64,000 bases of DNA from Bacteroidales bacterium (GCA_016714605.1 JADKDL010000006.1:124001-188000); one strand, 5' to 3'; positions 47,788 through 57,323 are shown, counted from the stretch's first letter. A program made the numbers and translations. Notes: a model not told the origin generated them from the letters alone.

Positions 47788-48026
47788 AGGTATTTCTTAT
47801 GTAAGTCAGCAAGATGTTGGTCTGAATTAAAGTTTTCTACCATCGAGCTATTTTCACCCTCAATCAAAGCGTCTCTTAATTCCTTAAGTTTTTTCTCCTC
47901 CGATTCTAAAAGTCTTAATGCAGAACGCACAACATCACTCGCAGAGCTGTATTTTCCAGAATTCACAGAAGAATTTATAAAATTCTCAAAATGCGAACCC
48001 AAAGATATTGATGTATTTTTTCCCAT
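47784..48026 (-). CDS. ParD-like antitoxin
   Basis: 80 residues of the CopG/ParD ribbon-helix-helix type: FENFINSSVNSGKYSSASDVVRSALRLLESEEKK, followed by an acidic helix. It is first in the operon and overlaps the toxin. The ParDE pair would normally repress its own promoter. Confidence 0.88.
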   Translation of the reverse strand: MGKNTSISLGSHFENFINSSVNSGKYSSASDVVRSALRLLESEEKKLKELRDALIEGENSSMVENFNSDQHLADLHKKYL

Positions 48027-48331
48027 TTTTTCTATTTAAACACAAAGTTACCAAATCTTGGTAACGAAATCAAGAAAAGGAACAAAAGACTATATGTAAA
48101 TTTTTACTTTTATCTTAATGTTTTGTGGCTCGTGCTTTTAATTCATTTCTACAATTACATAGTAAAGTCCGAGTTACAAACTCGTGCCTATTCTACTAAA
48201 AACATAAATTTGCATTACATATTGAGCTCAGAGCATCTTGGGAAAGGTTTATGTGTTTGGGGTGCAATCCCATCGAGCAGGTGATCAATGTGAAGTTAGC
48301 CTCAAAGTATTAGTCTATCATCTTAAATTTG
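48027..48331. other. Intergenic DNA with a small repeat
   Basis: 305 bp. It must contain the ParDE promoter. AAGTCCGAGTTACAAACTCG (48165-48184) recurs inverted at 25806-25824 with one mismatch. No gene. Confidence 0.5.
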
Positions 48332-48991
48332 CTAATCATTTAAACAACGAACAGATAGCCCAATTTCTTTAAGATAAAAACCTTGGTAAATCATATTATA
48401 AGCATAATCTACGTTATTTGCATATGAACGAAGGGGTTCTCTTTCAGAAGTAGTCCACCAACAACAGCCCTCACCAATACCATAAAATGTTCCGTCATAA
48501 CTACGACTTCCTGCAGGAATTGCAGAAAAACCAGATTCGTTAGTCGCACCAATATTAGGGTTATTCCATAGAATTGTATCAATTTTCTTCAGTTTGCCTC
48601 CAGCCAAATCTTCTCCACCTAAATAATTAATTAAAAGCGCCCATTCATCACAACTTGGCAAATGCCAACCTTTTGGACAAGAATTAAGCGCAGCAGTCCA
48701 ATTGTATAAAACACCAAAAGTATTATAATTAAAAGTAGTTTTCGCATTAATTAAATTATTACTAATGTATTTTAAAACATAATAATAAGGAGTGTTTTTT
48801 GACCCTTGCTTGGGATCAGCTATAAAGGGTAAATATTTTAAATTCTCCGCAAACCAAGTCTGTTCACCAATGGTTACTGTTTTATATACATTACCATCTC
48901 GGGAGTCAATAAAACTATTGTATTGTTGAGCTTTGGATACCAAGATACAGAGACTTAATAGGGTCAATAAACATATTTTCTTAAGTTTCAT
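48332..48991 (-). CDS. Exported FISUMP-domain protein
   Basis: 219 residues with a signal peptide (ILVSKAQQ) and a Fibrobacter major-paralogous (FISUMP) domain: DGNVYKTVTIGEQTWFAENL, GVLYNWTAALNSCPKGWHLPS, DEWALLINYLGGE and SGFSAIPAGSR. These domains are common cell-surface modules in Bacteroidetes-Fibrobacteres; this one is a stand-alone copy. Confidence 0.9.
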   Translation of the reverse strand: MKLKKICLLTLLSLCILVSKAQQYNSFIDSRDGNVYKTVTIGEQTWFAENLKYLPFIADPKQGSKNTPYYYVLKYISNNLINAKTTFNYNTFGVLYNWTAALNSCPKGWHLPSCDEWALLINYLGGEDLAGGKLKKIDTILWNNPNIGATNESGFSAIPAGSRSYDGTFYGIGEGCCWWTTSEREPLRSYANNVDYAYNMIYQGFYLKEIGLSVRCLND

Positions 48992-49079
48992 TTTTTTTTA
49001 TTATCAATCAATATACAAAAAATTAACTCATTAAATGAAAGTTAACATCCCAACAGAATAAACTCCTTTATCTACTACC

Positions 49080-49121
49080 CAAAAAAAAACAGAATAATCA
49101 AGAAGGCGACTCAAAGTCGCC
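49080..49121 (-). terminator. Possible terminator of leuS
   Basis: Stem GGCGACT (49105-49111)/AGTCGCC (49115-49121), 23 bp after the leuS stop. On the minus strand a T10 run (49080-49089) follows only after 15 bases, so efficiency is doubtful. Confidence 0.45.
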
Positions 49122-49143
49122 CCCTAAATATCTAATAATATTC

Positions 49144-51927
49144 TTACTTAAGTACAATATTTACAATTTTTCCAGGAACTACTATGATTTTTGCAATGCT
49201 TTTGCCTTCGGTCCATTTGCCGGTTTGCTCATTTTCTAGTACTATTTTTTCAACCGTCTTTGCATCGGCAGCGGAATCTATTTCAAGTTTGAAGCGCATT
49301 TTTCCGTTGAATGAAACCGGATAATGAATGCTGTCTTCTTTCAAATATGACTCATTAAACTCAGGAAATGTGGCATTGAAAATAGTATCGGTATTACCAA
49401 TATTTCTCCAAAGTTCCTCAGTTATATGTGGTGCAAATGGGGCTAAAGTAACGATTAACTGCTCTAAAACTGCTCTTTTATTGCACTTCTGTTGTTGCAA
49501 TTCATTTACACAAATCATAAATGCAGAAACGGAGGTATTGAAAGAAAAATTCTCAATGTCTTCTTTTATTTTCTTTATGGTTTTATGTAAAGTTTTCAGT
49601 TCGTCTTTTGTAGCTGCTTCGGGTGAGAGGGTAAGCACACCATCTTTGTAGAACAAATTCCACAATTTCCTTAAGAATTTATAAACCCCGTCTATACCGT
49701 TTGTATCCCAAGGTTTGCTGAGTTCCAGCGGACCTAAAAACATTTCGTATAGACGTAGAGTATCAGCTCCGTACTGGTCGCACATAAGATCAGGATTAAC
49801 TACATTGTACTTAGACTTAGACATCTTCTCAACCGCCCAACCACAGATATATTTTCCGTTTTCGAGTATAAACTCTGCCTGTGCATATTCCTGTCTCCAC
49901 GCTTTAAACGCCTCAACATCGAGCTCATCATTTTTTACAATATTTACATCTACATGTATTTCTTGTACTTCATGCTGCGAAATAAGTCCTTTAGACACAA
50001 ACACATTGGTGCCAACTTTTCTATATACAAAGTTTGACCTACCTTGTATCATTCCTTGGTTTATAAGCTTTTTGAAAGGTTCGTCTTCGGTTACAATACC
50101 CAAATCGAACAAAAATTTGCACCAAAATCTGCTATAAATCAAGTGTCCGGTAGCATGTTCGCTTCCACCCAAGTATAAATCTACACTTTTCCAATATTTA
50201 TTAGCCTCAGAAGAAACCAGTTCGCTGCTGTTCTTCGGATCCATATACCTGAAATAATAAGCACTTGACCCAGCAAAACCAGGCATGGTACTCATTTCGT
50301 ACGGATATGTATCTTTATATTTCCAATTAGTAGCTCTACCAAGTGGTGGTTCACCAGTTTCGGTAGGCAGATATTTATCTACATCGGGCAGCAAAATAGG
50401 CAAGTCGGTCTCTGCAACGGTATAAGGCAAGCCTTCTTTATAAAAGATAGGGAAAGGTTCGCCCCAGTATCGTTGACGACTAAAAATGGCATCGCGCAAA
50501 CGATAGTTTACTTTCACTTTGCCAAGTTTGTTTTGCTCTATATATGTTTTTGTTTTCTTGATTGCTTCAATTACGGTAAGTCCAGTAATAAAGCCAGAAT
50601 TGACCATAGTGCCAGTTTTTGAATCTATTGACTCGTTCCACAGAGCAGTATCAGATTCTGTTTCACCTTCCGGAACAACTACTTGGGTAATAGGCAAGCC
50701 GAAATGGCGAGCAAATTTAAAGTCGCGGCTGTCGTGAGCCGGTACAGCCATAATAGCTCCCGTTCCGTAGCCTGCAAGCACATAATCAGATATCCACACC
50801 GGAATTTGTTCCGAAGTAAGTGGGTTTATAGCATAAGAACCGGTAAATACGCCACTCACGGTTTTCACATCGGCCATACGCTCACGTTCAGAACGTAATT
50901 TTGTAGCCTCAAGATATTCATTTACCTGAGCTTGCATTTCGGGCTTGGTAAGCTTGGCAACCAATTCGCTCTCGGGAGCTAGAACCATAAAGGTAACACC
51001 AAAAACGGTATCGGCACGGGTGGTAAATATTTCTAAAACCACATCAGAATCTTTTACGGGGAACAACATTTCTGCGCCCTCGCTTCTTCCAATCCAGTTT
51101 TTCTGAATTTCTTTTATCGATTCGCTCCAATCTATTCTATCAAGACCATCAAGCAGACGTTGTGCATAAGCAGATATTCGTAAGCTCCATTGCTTCATTT
51201 CCTTCTGCACCACAGGGTGACCGCCTCTTTCTGAGAGACCATCTTTAACCTCATCGTTCGCTAATACAGTTCCCAACGCAGGGCACCAATTAACCATAGT
51301 ATCGGCAAGGTAAGCTAATCTATAGTTAAGCAACAACTGCTGCTGCTCTTTTTCTGAATAAGCATTCCAATGGTTGGCTGTAAATGTGGTAAGTTGCGAA
51401 CAAACGGCTTTAACATTGGCATTTCCTTCGCGCACGAAAGTTGCAATCAAGGTTTCAATAGGTTCGGCTTTATCGGTAGCTTTATTGTACCAACTGTGGA
51501 ACATCTTAATGAAAGCCCACTGAGTCCAATGATAGTAATGAGCATCGCAGGTTCTCACCTCTCTATCCCAATCGTAAGCAAAGCCAATTTTATCGAGTTG
51601 TTGTCTGTATCGGGCAATATTTTCTTCGGTAGTAACGGCAGGGTGCTGTCCGGTCTGAATTGCATACTGCTCGGCAGGCAAACCAAAGGCATCGTAGCCC
51701 ATTGGGTGCAATACGTTAAAACCCTTCAATCGTTTATACCTGCTGTAAATATCAGATGCAATATAACCAAGCGGATGCCCTACATGCAATCCGGCACCTG
51801 ATGGATATGGAAACATATCAAGAACGTAGTACTTAGGCTTCTGATGATTTATTTCTACTGCATATATTTTATTATCAGCCCAATATTGCTGCCATTTCTT
51901 CTCTATTTCTTTGAAATTGTATTCCAT
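49144..51927 (-). CDS. leuS: Leucyl-tRNA synthetase
   Basis: 927 residues, a class I aminoacyl-tRNA synthetase. The HIGH-like motif is PYPSGAGLHVGHPLGY (about residues 37-52), the KMSKS motif lies near residue 703 in EKMSKSKYN, and the editing domain shows TRADTVFGVTFMVLAPE and GTGAIMAVPAHDSRD. A 60-residue insertion between DKAEPIETLIATF and EKEQQQLLL is typical of Bacteroidota enzymes. Single-gene unit. Confidence 0.98.
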   Translation of the reverse strand: MEYNFKEIEKKWQQYWADNKIYAVEINHQKPKYYVLDMFPYPSGAGLHVGHPLGYIASDIYSRYKRLKGFNVLHPMGYDAFGLPAEQYAIQTGQHPAVTTEENIARYRQQLDKIGFAYDWDREVRTCDAHYYHWTQWAFIKMFHSWYNKATDKAEPIETLIATFVREGNANVKAVCSQLTTFTANHWNAYSEKEQQQLLLNYRLAYLADTMVNWCPALGTVLANDEVKDGLSERGGHPVVQKEMKQWSLRISAYAQRLLDGLDRIDWSESIKEIQKNWIGRSEGAEMLFPVKDSDVVLEIFTTRADTVFGVTFMVLAPESELVAKLTKPEMQAQVNEYLEATKLRSERERMADVKTVSGVFTGSYAINPLTSEQIPVWISDYVLAGYGTGAIMAVPAHDSRDFKFARHFGLPITQVVVPEGETESDTALWNESIDSKTGTMVNSGFITGLTVIEAIKKTKTYIEQNKLGKVKVNYRLRDAIFSRQRYWGEPFPIFYKEGLPYTVAETDLPILLPDVDKYLPTETGEPPLGRATNWKYKDTYPYEMSTMPGFAGSSAYYFRYMDPKNSSELVSSEANKYWKSVDLYLGGSEHATGHLIYSRFWCKFLFDLGIVTEDEPFKKLINQGMIQGRSNFVYRKVGTNVFVSKGLISQHEVQEIHVDVNIVKNDELDVEAFKAWRQEYAQAEFILENGKYICGWAVEKMSKSKYNVVNPDLMCDQYGADTLRLYEMFLGPLELSKPWDTNGIDGVYKFLRKLWNLFYKDGVLTLSPEAATKDELKTLHKTIKKIKEDIENFSFNTSVSAFMICVNELQQQKCNKRAVLEQLIVTLAPFAPHITEELWRNIGNTDTIFNATFPEFNESYLKEDSIHYPVSFNGKMRFKLEIDSAADAKTVEKIVLENEQTGKWTEGKSIAKIIVVPGKIVNIVLK

Positions 51928-52126
51928 GTGAATGTCTTTATTTTACTTAAATTGTAACAGGTTTAAAAAGCGATGCGAAATTAAGAAAAATGCATCTCAC
52001 AACAAAATAATTACAATCATCAATTTTATTTTCAGCTCAGTAAAGTTACATCTGTAAAGAAAATTCATGAATTTTCTCTACTTTGCACATCACATTTTCA
52101 AATTATCTCATTTTCAAATTAATCAA

Positions 52127-52762
52127 ATGCAACACATAGACATAGAAAACTGGGAAAGAAAGGAACATTTCAATTTCTTTTACAGAATGGATTATCCGCA
52201 ATTTAATATTTGTATGAATCTGGATGTGACCAAGTTTTTGAGCCACACCAAATCACAAAATTTGTCGTTCTACTTTGCTATGATTCACGCGGTAACCCAA
52301 ATAGCAAATAAGATAGAGAATTTCAAATACAGAATCAGAGAGGGCAAGGTTGTGTTGCACGAACTGGTGCATCCATCGTTTACCTATATGGACAATGCGA
52401 CGAAAGGCAATTTGTTTAAATTCATTACCGTAGATTTCCAAGAGTCAATACACTCATTTAACACCAGTACAAAAGCAGCATGCGAACAACAGCAAGACTT
52501 TCTAGGACTTGAGAAACTAAAAGGAAGAGACGATTTGCTTTACCTTACATGTGTTCCGTGGATTGCTTTTACACATATATCGCACACAATAAGCATAAAC
52601 CGTAACGATTCGGTGCCACGCATTTCATGGGGAAAATACTTTGCACAAGAAGGTAAAATACTACTACCTTTTTCGGTTCAGGTGCACCACGCCCTAGCCG
52701 ATGGATTTCATATAGGTCAGTTTGTAAATCTATTGCAAGAGTATCTTGATGATTTTAAATAG
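52127..52762 (+). CDS. Chloramphenicol acetyltransferase-like protein
   Basis: 211 residues from ATG 52127 (MQHIDIENWERKEHF); an upstream ATG at 52067 is not supported by the family. The catalytic motif HHALADGFHIGQF (His near residue 190) and the internal SFTYMDNATKGNLFKF and CVPWIAFTHISHT match the CatA family. Chromosomal members are frequent and often not linked to resistance, so the substrate is open. Confidence 0.9.
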   Translation: MQHIDIENWERKEHFNFFYRMDYPQFNICMNLDVTKFLSHTKSQNLSFYFAMIHAVTQIANKIENFKYRIREGKVVLHELVHPSFTYMDNATKGNLFKFITVDFQESIHSFNTSTKAACEQQQDFLGLEKLKGRDDLLYLTCVPWIAFTHISHTISINRNDSVPRISWGKYFAQEGKILLPFSVQVHHALADGFHIGQFVNLLQEYLDDFK

Positions 52763-53083
52763 GGTTTTTGGGAAAAAGCCAACAATTGCGTTCCTCCCTC
52801 CGTTCGGCTTAGGCAGTGCCCATAACTATCAGGCTAATAATTTATTCTATTGATATTGTGTTTCATACCGTTGACTAGCGAGGTGGTGACGGGGAAGGTG
52901 AAGGTGTGCGAACAATTGATGAAAAAAAAATGACAAATACAAACAAAAATGTGCGACGTAATGCACTTTTGGCATGGTTTTATAAACAACTATACTACAA
53001 TTTCAATTAAAAGTGCAATTAATTGCTCGATCCTTGGTTAAAGTCAGAATATTTTATATTTTTACAAATAAAAGAGCAGTATT
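52763..53083. other. Repeat-bearing spacer before the HipBST-like module
   Basis: 321 bp. It holds one copy of the CGTTCGGCTTAGGC motif (52801-52820) that recurs at 54656, 57479 (inverted arm), 60258 and 60424. No gene. Confidence 0.6.
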
Positions 53084-53320
53084 ATGCACTATGTGAATTT
53101 AATTAACACAATAAAAGAACGCAGAGAAAACTTGAAGGTTAACCAAGAAAATTTGGCAAAGCTTTCTGGAGTTGGATTAAGAACACTGAAACAATTTGAA
53201 AGTGGTAAAGGTAACCCTACTTTACAGACTATTCAGAAAATAGCAGAGGTATTAGGATTGGAAGTTTATTTAAGGGTTAAAACTGAAATAACAGATGAGA
53301 AAGGCAAAAATACTTTATAA
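53084..53320 (+). CDS. hipB: XRE-family antitoxin/repressor HipB-like
   Basis: 78 residues forming a five-helix XRE HTH: TIKERRENLKVNQENLAKLSGVGLRTLKQFESG followed by NPTLQTIQKIAEVLGLEVYLRVK. HipB normally binds the operator of its operon and forms complexes with the other Hip proteins. Its end overlaps the start of the next gene by 26 bp, a translational coupling typical of the family. Confidence 0.88.
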   Translation: MHYVNLINTIKERRENLKVNQENLAKLSGVGLRTLKQFESGKGNPTLQTIQKIAEVLGLEVYLRVKTEITDEKGKNTL

Positions 53321-53620
53321 AAAAACCAAGAGGCTGGCTTATTAATTCAGCATGATAATGGTTCTTTTACCTTCGAATATGATAATTCATGGATAAATGA
53401 TACAACCAAACCTGCTATTAGTTTAACGTTGCCAAAATTTAATCAGGAATATCATTCTGATTTTTTATTTCCTTTTTTTTACAATATGCTACCAGAGGGG
53501 TCAAATAAACAGGTTGTTTGTAAGCTGAACAGGTTAGACATAAACGATCATTTTGGGTTACTTCTCACAACAGCAAAGAATGATACTATCGGTGCTGTAA
53601 AAGTTATTAAAATAGAATAA
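53295..53620 (+). CDS. hipS: HipS-like protein: separate HipA N-terminal subdomain (frameshifted)
   Basis: From ATG 53295 the reading is MRKAKILYKK, then the frame breaks in the A7 run at 53319-53325; one extra A restores NQEAGLLIQHDNGSF... and the family continues to SLTLPKFNQEYHSDFLFPFFYNMLPEGSNKQ and GLLLTTAKNDTIGAVKVI, 108 residues in all. This is the N-terminal (couple_hipA) subdomain that in classical HipA is fused to the kinase. As a separate gene it matches HipS of the tripartite HipBST systems, where HipS is the antitoxin. The frameshift is probably a sequence error. Confidence 0.82.
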
Positions 53621-53624
53621 TTGT

Positions 53625-54611
53625 ATGATCTTAAATGAAATTAAATATTGTCCGGGTACTTTAGCTGAGGGTCATACAACGTATAGCAGAGCTTGTCTAT
53701 CTAAAGTATTTAAAGGGAGAAAAGTGAATCATATATTGTCTTATGATTCGCCTTCATCAAATTCAGAAACAGATGAACTATTTAATGACAATCGAAAACG
53801 AATGTCAATTTCTGGTGTGCAAGAGAAATTTTCGGTGTTGCTTGATAAAAACAAATTACGGTTAATCAATGAAGGAGAGCAAGGAGAATATATACTTAAA
53901 CCAATTCCCAGTGCAGGAAAAAGACCGGAGTGCATGCCTGCAAATGAACATCTAACAATGCAAATTGCAAAGCAAGCTTTTGGAATAGAAGTAGCTGAAA
54001 ACGCTTTGATTTTTTTCAAGAATGGTTCTCCTGCATATATTACAAAAAGATTTGATGTAAAAGAAGGTGGTTCGAAATTAGCACAAGAGGATTTTGCCTC
54101 ACTTTCAGGAAGAACACCGCAAACACATGGTGAGAACTATAAGTATTCTGGAAATTATCTAGAATTATTTGAAATAATGAAGAAGTTCGTTCCGGCGTAC
54201 CCCATAGAAGCACCAAAGCTATTGAAAGTATTAATTTTCAATTATTTATTTTCAAATGGAGATGCTCATTTTAAGAATTTCTCTTTAATTGAAACCTCAA
54301 TGGGTGATTTTAAATTAAGCCCTGCTTATGATTTGTTAAATAGTAGGATACATATTGAGGACAGGGATTTTGCTTTAGAAGATGGGCTTTTACCAAAAAA
54401 CTTGGCACAAGGTAAAGTCATTTCACAATTTAGAGTTTTATCAGAAAAAGCAGGGATTAGTGAAAAAGTTTATGATGAACTACTACATGCAATGCTTAAT
54501 AAGACTGGGTTGGTTGAAAAATTAACTTTTTCTTCTTTTTTGGATGAAAAAACGCAAAGAAATTATTTTCAATCTTATCAAACACGACTTAAGAAACTAA
54601 ATAAAGAATGA
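53625..54611 (+). CDS. hipT: HipT-like Ser/Thr kinase toxin
   Basis: 328 residues, starting 4 bp after the HipS-like stop. It lacks the HipA N-terminal subdomain, which sits in the preceding gene. The Gly-rich loop reads S61-I-S63-GVQEKFSVLL, the Ser-x-Ser motif reported as autophosphorylation sites in HipT. The catalytic loop is NGDAHFKNFSLI (Asp213, Asn218) and the metal-binding Asp236 lies in SPAYDLLNS. HipT inactivates tRNA synthetases by phosphorylation (TrpRS in E. coli), and HipA acts on GltX; the target here is unknown. Confidence 0.88.
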   Translation: MILNEIKYCPGTLAEGHTTYSRACLSKVFKGRKVNHILSYDSPSSNSETDELFNDNRKRMSISGVQEKFSVLLDKNKLRLINEGEQGEYILKPIPSAGKRPECMPANEHLTMQIAKQAFGIEVAENALIFFKNGSPAYITKRFDVKEGGSKLAQEDFASLSGRTPQTHGENYKYSGNYLELFEIMKKFVPAYPIEAPKLLKVLIFNYLFSNGDAHFKNFSLIETSMGDFKLSPAYDLLNSRIHIEDRDFALEDGLLPKNLAQGKVISQFRVLSEKAGISEKVYDELLHAMLNKTGLVEKLTFSSFLDEKTQRNYFQSYQTRLKKLNKE

Positions 54612-54655
54612 AGTACTGGTGGTAGCATTGTGTAGTATTATTGGAAGATGAAGCA

Positions 54656-54705
54656 CGTTCGGCTTAGCCTTATAAGATATAAACGACTTAGGCACAGTTT
54701 AAGTC
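54656..54705. repeat. Short palindromic repeat of the GTTCGGCTTAGGC family
   Basis: CGTTCGGCTTAGCC (54656-54669) and the inverted arm CGACTTAGGCACAG (from 54684) form a compact copy of the element seen at full size at 60258-60449. Confidence 0.6.
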
Positions 54706-54779
54706 AAACGGGGCTGACCGGGGAATAATTAGTTTAATAATATTCAGAAATAAAAAAATTAAAAACAAACGAATTACTA

Positions 54780-55553
54780 ATGAGATACATATTGACAATA
54801 GTATTGATTTTTACTTTTCGATTATTCAACTATGGACAATCAACTGAAAGATTTGATATACAGGAAATTTTGATTTCGGATACTTCCAAAATGATAAATT
54901 TTGATGACTTCATTAGGATTGACACCGCTTTCTATCAGGATGAGAGATATTATGTAAGGAGAACTTGTTCCGGAGAATGGGGAGGCAGTATTTGGTTTAG
55001 AAACAAGAGTACTGGGATTGAATATTCTTGTTCGGCAACTTGCCCTGTAATTATCAATAAAATCGGTGATAAATATGTATTGACAAATAGTCTTGCACAT
55101 ATGTGTGGTTTTGCCGAGGTGATTGAGATTGATATTCCTGATTCGATGGATATTTTTAGTTTACCACCTCCAAGGGCAGCGAAAAGAAAAATAGAACATA
55201 GATATGTTGGAGATAATGAGTCAAAATCCAAAAAGGGTACAACGCTCCTAGTTGATACGATTTGTGCTATGATTCCAATAAGCTTTCCTTATAATGGACA
55301 ACTTTATCATGTCGTATCTGATTCAAAAACACTTTATCTCAGCCTAATAAAAGAGAATAAATTAATAACGATTGACACGATTTACAACGGATTAGATAAT
55401 TTTTATAAAAGAGGTGATAAAATTATATATTCATATAGCACAAGTGGATTCAAAACAAAAAATGATCACTATATTGTTTTGTTCGAAAACTCAGGATTGG
55501 TTGGATATTTAGATATATACGGAAATAAAATTAAAATGATTAGATATCAATAA
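54780..55553 (+). CDS. Exported protein of unknown function
   Basis: 257 residues with a signal peptide (MRYILTIVLIFTFRLFNYGQ). It has three paired-cysteine segments (RRTCSGEWGGSIWF, YSCSATCPV, AHMCGF) in the first half and a beta-rich second half (GQLYHVVSDSKTLYLSLIK, GYLDIYGNKIKMI). No family recognised. It is isolated between repeats in the accessory stretch, without a partner gene. Confidence 0.7.
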   Translation: MRYILTIVLIFTFRLFNYGQSTERFDIQEILISDTSKMINFDDFIRIDTAFYQDERYYVRRTCSGEWGGSIWFRNKSTGIEYSCSATCPVIINKIGDKYVLTNSLAHMCGFAEVIEIDIPDSMDIFSLPPPRAAKRKIEHRYVGDNESKSKKGTTLLVDTICAMIPISFPYNGQLYHVVSDSKTLYLSLIKENKLITIDTIYNGLDNFYKRGDKIIYSYSTSGFKTKNDHYIVLFENSGLVGYLDIYGNKIKMIRYQ

Positions 55554-55615
55554 CTGCACCTGCACATTGGATTTGCAACCCTAATTAAACAAATAAAGGT
55601 TTTTCAACAAAAGAA

Positions 55616-55755
55616 GGGCTTGTAGCTCGGCAGAATAAAGGAAGTAGTAAATTTATAATGAAAGATTATATTTGTTTTATAAGAGAGAAAATGTTTTGGA
55701 ATATGTTTGAAGTGTAGCGTAAACTTTTAATGCTATGAGGTTGGGCTACAAGCCC
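55616..55755. repeat. Long-range inverted repeat
   Basis: GGGCTTGTAGC (55616-55626) and its exact complement GCTACAAGCCC (55745-55755) enclose about 118 bp without a gene. The whole stretch 55554-55930 is otherwise non-coding. Confidence 0.6.
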
Positions 55756-55930
55756 TACTTTATAAATAAAATGAAAGGATTTGGGTTGTAAAACCAAACG
55801 AGCGGGGTAGCAGGACCTAGATTCACCTTAATATCAGAAATTTTCATTGTTGAAAAATATTTTAATTTATATTTTATGATAATATCTTTCATTAATGTAA
55901 TTTATTTTTACAATTTTGAACGTACCTTTA

Positions 55931-55964
55931 TTGACTTTTTATAAACAATATTTTCGTATATTTG
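55931..55964 (+). promoter_or_regulatory. Promoter-like site of the decayed XRE gene
   Basis: TTG at 55931-55933 and TATATTTG at 55957-55964, 23 bp apart, fit the Bacteroidota promoter and sit 37 bp before the old ATG at 56002. Confidence 0.5.
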
Positions 55965-56001
55965 TAAAAATAAGCAATATCGTCCACAAAACCTGTATTT
56001 T

Positions 56002-56286
56002 ATGGAAATAGGAAATAGAATAATGCTCCTTAGAAATGGAAAATCCTGATTGCAAAACGACTTGGCTAAGTAGGCTAATGTCTCAAGAGAGATAATTAGC
56101 CGGTACGAAAGAAGCGATGTAACTCCTTCCGTGGAAGTGTCTAAAAAAATAGCTGATGCATTTGGGGTTTCTTTAGATTATTTAGTAGGGGAAGGACAAA
56201 ACATGATGTTTGATAAACAGCCCCTTAAAAGGTTGCAGGTTATTGAACAAATGAAGACTGATATCAAAGAAAAATTATTTTTTTAA
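56002..56286 (+). pseudogene. XRE-family repressor pseudogene with two nonsense codons
   Basis: One frame runs from ATG 56002 to TAA 56284-56286 and reads as an XRE repressor, except for a TGA at 56047-56049 (from TGG?) and a TAG at 56071-56073 (from CAG?). Around them the text is intact: MEIGNRIMLLRNGKS, then LQNDLAK, then ANVSREIISRYERSDVTP and VSKKIADAFGVSLDYLVGEG, a normal HTH with C-terminal tail. There is no length change, so this is point-mutational decay, unlike the homopolymer shifts elsewhere. Its promoter-like site is still visible. Confidence 0.82.
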
Positions 56287-56361
56287 TTGATTCCATTATC
56301 AGGGGTACAAAGGCTATGCAAACATCTGAGTAGTAATTTAAACTTTTAAAAATTGTAAATT

Positions 56362-56574
56362 ATGGATACTGTAATAATTCAACTTACTACACCAAAAACA
56401 ATGAGGTTACTCCAGGAGCTAGAAGACCTTCATTTATTGCGTGTGCTTAAAAAGAACATCTCGGAAAAAACTAAACTTTCCGATAAATATGCTGGAAAAC
56501 TACCAATTAATATTGCTGACGATTTACAAAACCATATCCAACAAAGCCGTAACGAATGGGGAAACAATATATAA
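56362..56574 (+). CDS. Antitoxin of a PIN-domain pair
   Basis: A 70-residue protein with a short beta strand (MDTVIIQLTTPKTMRLLQELEDL) and a charged helical tail, overlapping the toxin gene by 19 bp. Small antitoxins of this form precede PIN toxins in Bacteroidota. Assigned mainly by position. Confidence 0.75.
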   Translation: MDTVIIQLTTPKTMRLLQELEDLHLLRVLKKNISEKTKLSDKYAGKLPINIADDLQNHIQQSRNEWGNNI

Positions 56575-56942
56575 TCGACAGCAATGGGGTTATTGATTAC
56601 CTTTCCGGCAAACTCCCTAAAAAAGGAATGGCATTTATGAACCAGATTGTAAATGACATTCCAAACATTTCGGTAATTACAAAAATTGAAGTGTTGGGCT
56701 ATAAAACAAGTGAAGAAGCAAACCAACTTCTTACAGGGTTTGTGGATGATTCAGTTTTATTTGGCTTGTCTGACGACATAGTTGAACAAACTATTGAGAT
56801 TAGGAAAGAACATAAAATAAAAACCCCTGATGCTATTATTGCTGCAACTGCTTTGGCCAATAGCCTAACCATCATTACCCGAAACGAAAATGATTTCAAT
56901 AAAATTGAAGGATTAGAAGTGGTTAACCCTCATAATTTATAG
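56556..56942 (+). CDS. PIN-domain (VapC-like) ribonuclease toxin
   Basis: 128 residues with the four acidic PIN residues in order: Asp8 (YIIDSN), Glu45 (ITKIEVLGY), Asp92 (KTPDAIIAATAL) and Asp113 (TRNENDF). VapC-type toxins cut tRNA or rRNA; the target is not readable. It overlaps its antitoxin gene and lies between the XRE pseudogene and the RHS cassette. Confidence 0.9.
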   Translation: MGKQYIIDSNGVIDYLSGKLPKKGMAFMNQIVNDIPNISVITKIEVLGYKTSEEANQLLTGFVDDSVLFGLSDDIVEQTIEIRKEHKIKTPDAIIAATALANSLTIITRNENDFNKIEGLEVVNPHNL

Positions 56943-57029
56943 ACTACATACTTTAGTTATGTTATCAATATTTTTACAACATAAGTTATCTATCTTATTT
57001 ACAGAAGAGGCTGCATTTATTCGGATTAA

Positions 57030-57323
57030 CGCCCAACCACATTTAAGTTTAACTTAACTGATAGTGGATTCAACCCTTTAAAACCTTTAGATAAAGGAAA
57101 AACAGGCAACAATATCTTTGCAAATGGTTTAGCAAAAAAATTAAGCAACATAATCACTGAAGAAATTAATGACCCTAAACTACTTCAAAAAAAGAAGGAT
57201 ATTATTTGTTTTGTTCCAACCCCCTCAAATATAAAAACATTTTTCGAAAACAAAAAAGGAATAGAACTTTTGGCAAAGCTGCTGCTTGTTAAAGTCAGAG
57301 CGCGACTTTTTATTTCTGTATAG
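57030..57323 (+). other. Start-less open frame, probable gene remnant
   Basis: A frame of 97 codons with no start codon (stop TAG at 57321-57323). It reads as protein-like (NPLKPLDKGKTGNNIFANGL, KKKDIICFVPTPSNIKTFFE) and enters the first direct repeat at 57224. It probably is the tail of a gene interrupted by rearrangement. No family recognised. Confidence 0.45.

Noticed and set aside
52127..52762. A chloramphenicol resistance gene
   Set aside because: CatA-like chromosomal proteins are common and no mobile element or resistance context is seen.
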